Under the pieces are notes generated by a model that saw only the letters and a list, made by a program, of their open reading frames with translations, was not told where the DNA came from and searched no databases. 64,000 nt of DNA from Baylisascaris procyonis (taxonomy: Eukaryota > Nematoda > Chromadorea > Rhabditida > Ascarididae). Each line of letters opens with the position of its first letter. Position 1 is the first letter of the stretch. A program made the translations under genes and the position numbers. The stretch spans positions 7,086,501-7,150,500 of the forward strand of contig JAZARR010000153.1 of NCBI GenBank assembly GCA_037389465.1, read 5' to 3'. This document shows, piece after piece, positions 61,751 through 64,000 of the stretch.

Positions 61751-64000
61751 ACTTGTTCTCAACGCATATTGAGCATAGATAATGTAAGCAGCTGCATTTT
61801 TTTCATTAAAGCTACTTATTCACATCGAAATACGATTTAAACAACGAAAAACAATCGCTTTCTCATAGATTGTAATTGTTTGCGAAGGTTCTAATTGTTT
61901 GTATTATGAGACGGATGTGAAAATAGCTGGATGATTATATGTTCTTTAGTTTTATTTACACTTCATCAAACATTACCTTTTTCTTCGAAAATGATTGTAC
62001 TAGGCAATTAAGAGCAATCCTGAATAATGTGTAACTGACAACTGGCATTCCTCATAGACTGCAATTACTGAGAATAACAGTAGTCAGGATTTCAGTAGAT
62101 TCTGGTTACGGTCATAGACTGACCTGTAATTTGAGCTAATAGTGAATAACTTTCGAGTAAAAAAAATTAAGAAATGAGAAGCGGATATAATTGTACACTC
62201 AATTTACTGGCATTACGAGTATATTTATTCATCAATTTACTCTTTGCGAGATTGAGTTTTATCTCGGATCTTCTCTATCTTGAACAGATGTGTTATCAGC
62301 AAATCGATTATCTTTTTTATCGTCCCTCGTTTCTCGAACAATCGAAATAAAATCCTCTTACTCTCAAATTGGCATGAAATCGCTATTGCGAAGGAATTTT
62401 GCAATGTTGCTCTTTGTATCTTATAGTAGAGCATTTAACTGTATCACTAATGCGCACTAACTGAAATGATTACTCATTGCATTTGTACAAGTGTCATTGA
62501 AGGCATCACGAAAATGATGTCATCGACAATCAATAGATTCGGTCTAATCTATTTTAGTATCAAATCGGCAGTCATGACGAATCATCCATCCATTTTGAAG
62601 GTAGCTTTATGACGATATTAGCTTGGCGAACGTTCGCTATTATATTTGCAATTTAATGATTGCGATATCAAATTTCCTTTTCCAGCACTCTTTGATGTAC
62701 TAAGATTTGACGAATCTTGTGGTCTTTAGCGCAGATATCGGTCAAATCCACAAAGCATGTTGTTTCCCCATACTTTTTCCACCTTCCAGCGTATTTATGC
62801 TGCAGCATTCATCGCAAAATAATTAAACGAATATGCCCAGTCGAATACTATTGGATATTTAATTTTAATAGGGGACAAATAAGTAGATATCTAAATCTAG
62901 GTTGAAGTAGTAATTAAACGAATAGTCCAGTCCGTGGATATGAGCTAATTACATCCGACTCTTCTCAAATTTTCAAATAAGTAGTGCGCGAAATGCACTA
63001 TGATGACGTTGTGTCTGTAGGCTAGTAGGCACGCGTCTGTAAACCATAACACTGAAGATCATAACATTGAAGCAATAAAATTTAGTGGTTTCGTCTAGAT
63101 AAGTATCATAACCTCATCACTCAGTGTCGTTTCAATTGATCACTACTTTTTCTTTTATATGCGTTATGCGATCATAAGAATGTTCGAAATTTTTTATAAA
63201 ATATTGATAAAAATAAAATACTTTTTTTATTGAAAATTTTTACATAGAGAAGCATATTATTTAGTGTCATTTCAATGTTTTTCATGTAATGATACAGTCG
63301 TTCGGCCAAATGTTGTGAAAAGTGCACATGCCCTTACCGCTCTCAATATATATTCCTTTCTCATCTCTTATATTTCGAATGTATGAAAACTACGTTTTTT
63401 TTTGAATGAAATTATTATGGAGAAAAAGTTGTTGTTTTTTTTTTTGAATTATTCATGCAATAAAATATAGCAGCATGAAAGTGTTGAACTCATATACGCC
63501 ATTAGCGTGATGGCTTTGTTAGAGTTGTTGGCCGTATTGTAATTTCTTTACGGAGGGTCTCTTTTAAGTGTTCACACAGGTTTTATGCACTCTCATTCCT
63601 GTTAGAGAGTGTATCGAATATTTACTTTGTGCCTATTTCCAGTTGTCATTTTTTCTTTGATACTTTTTCGTTGAGTGATGTTTTAAGACAACTTATTGAA
63701 TCAACTTTCTCTTGTTTAGATTTTTCATCCAAATGGCATTCGCAATGTGGCGGAAACGTTCATGTTTGATTATATTTCATTATTATTAAAAGACATTTGT
63801 AAAATACTTTTAATTCTTTTTAGTTGATAGACAAAGAAGTATATTAATCACTTGATGTGGTATTGAAATATTACAATTATTTAAAACAAGACAAAAGATG
63901 CCATAATCCGGCTATATTCAATCGCTTATAATTGAACGGCATATCATAGCTATTACAATGAATACAAGTTTGTTCTAATACACTTTTTTGATATCCATTA
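61751..64000. other. Non-coding, AT-rich
   Basis: No supportable gene, RNA or repeat family seen up to the window end. Confidence 0.5.

Overview
The window looks like AT-rich nuclear DNA of a small invertebrate, most likely a nematode. Three things point that way. Splice acceptors are mostly of the form TTTTCAG, TTTGCAG or T-run-TAG, with no long mammalian-style branch region. Exons are short (60-170 bp). The one gene I can name matches an animal PAF1 protein exon by exon. The low GC content and long perfect (TA)n tracts fit, for example, a filarial or other clade III or clade I nematode. I cannot fix the genus from sequence alone.

Region 1 (1 to about 6.0 kb, + strand) holds the 3' half of PAF1, the scaffold subunit of the Paf1 complex that travels with RNA polymerase II. 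Eight exons can be joined from conserved peptides. Their phases agree at every junction, giving 819 coding bases (272 codons plus a stop) that end in a Ser/Asp/Glu-rich tail. The 5' exons lie upstream of the window.

Region 2 (about 6.0 to 47 kb) is largely a gene desert. I see no recognisable protein. It holds microsatellites, small tandem duplications, a possible 243-bp element with inverted termini (15.4-15.7 kb), and a tRNA-headed SINE-like block at 24.70-25.60 kb. In that block a 345-bp dimer is duplicated in tandem, with a B-box-like motif at each monomer boundary. Three short GC-richer or ORF-bearing islands (10.7-11.0, 33.25-33.48 and 43.6-43.7 kb) may be exons or decayed coding sequence.

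Region 3 (about 47 to 62 kb, + strand) has scattered coding-like pieces that I cannot assign to a family. They are an open frame of about 165 codons broken by one in-frame TAG (49.61-50.11 kb), a phase-consistent chain of short exons with 50-63 bp introns (50.44-51.14 kb), further short exons at 52.96, 54.11 and 54.33-54.52 kb (the last ending in a stop), a frame-shifted coding-like island at 57.7-58.05 kb, and a possible acidic terminal exon at 61.69 kb. They could be the 3' part of one long-intron gene with alternative ends, or relics of genes or transposons. Without transcripts or a homology search I cannot choose.

Ordinary housekeeping RNAs, rRNA, CRISPR arrays and bacterial-type operons were not seen. 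The most interesting items to check are the SINE-like dimer array, the TAG-interrupted frame at 49.6 kb, and the unassigned exon chain at 50.4-54.5 kb.
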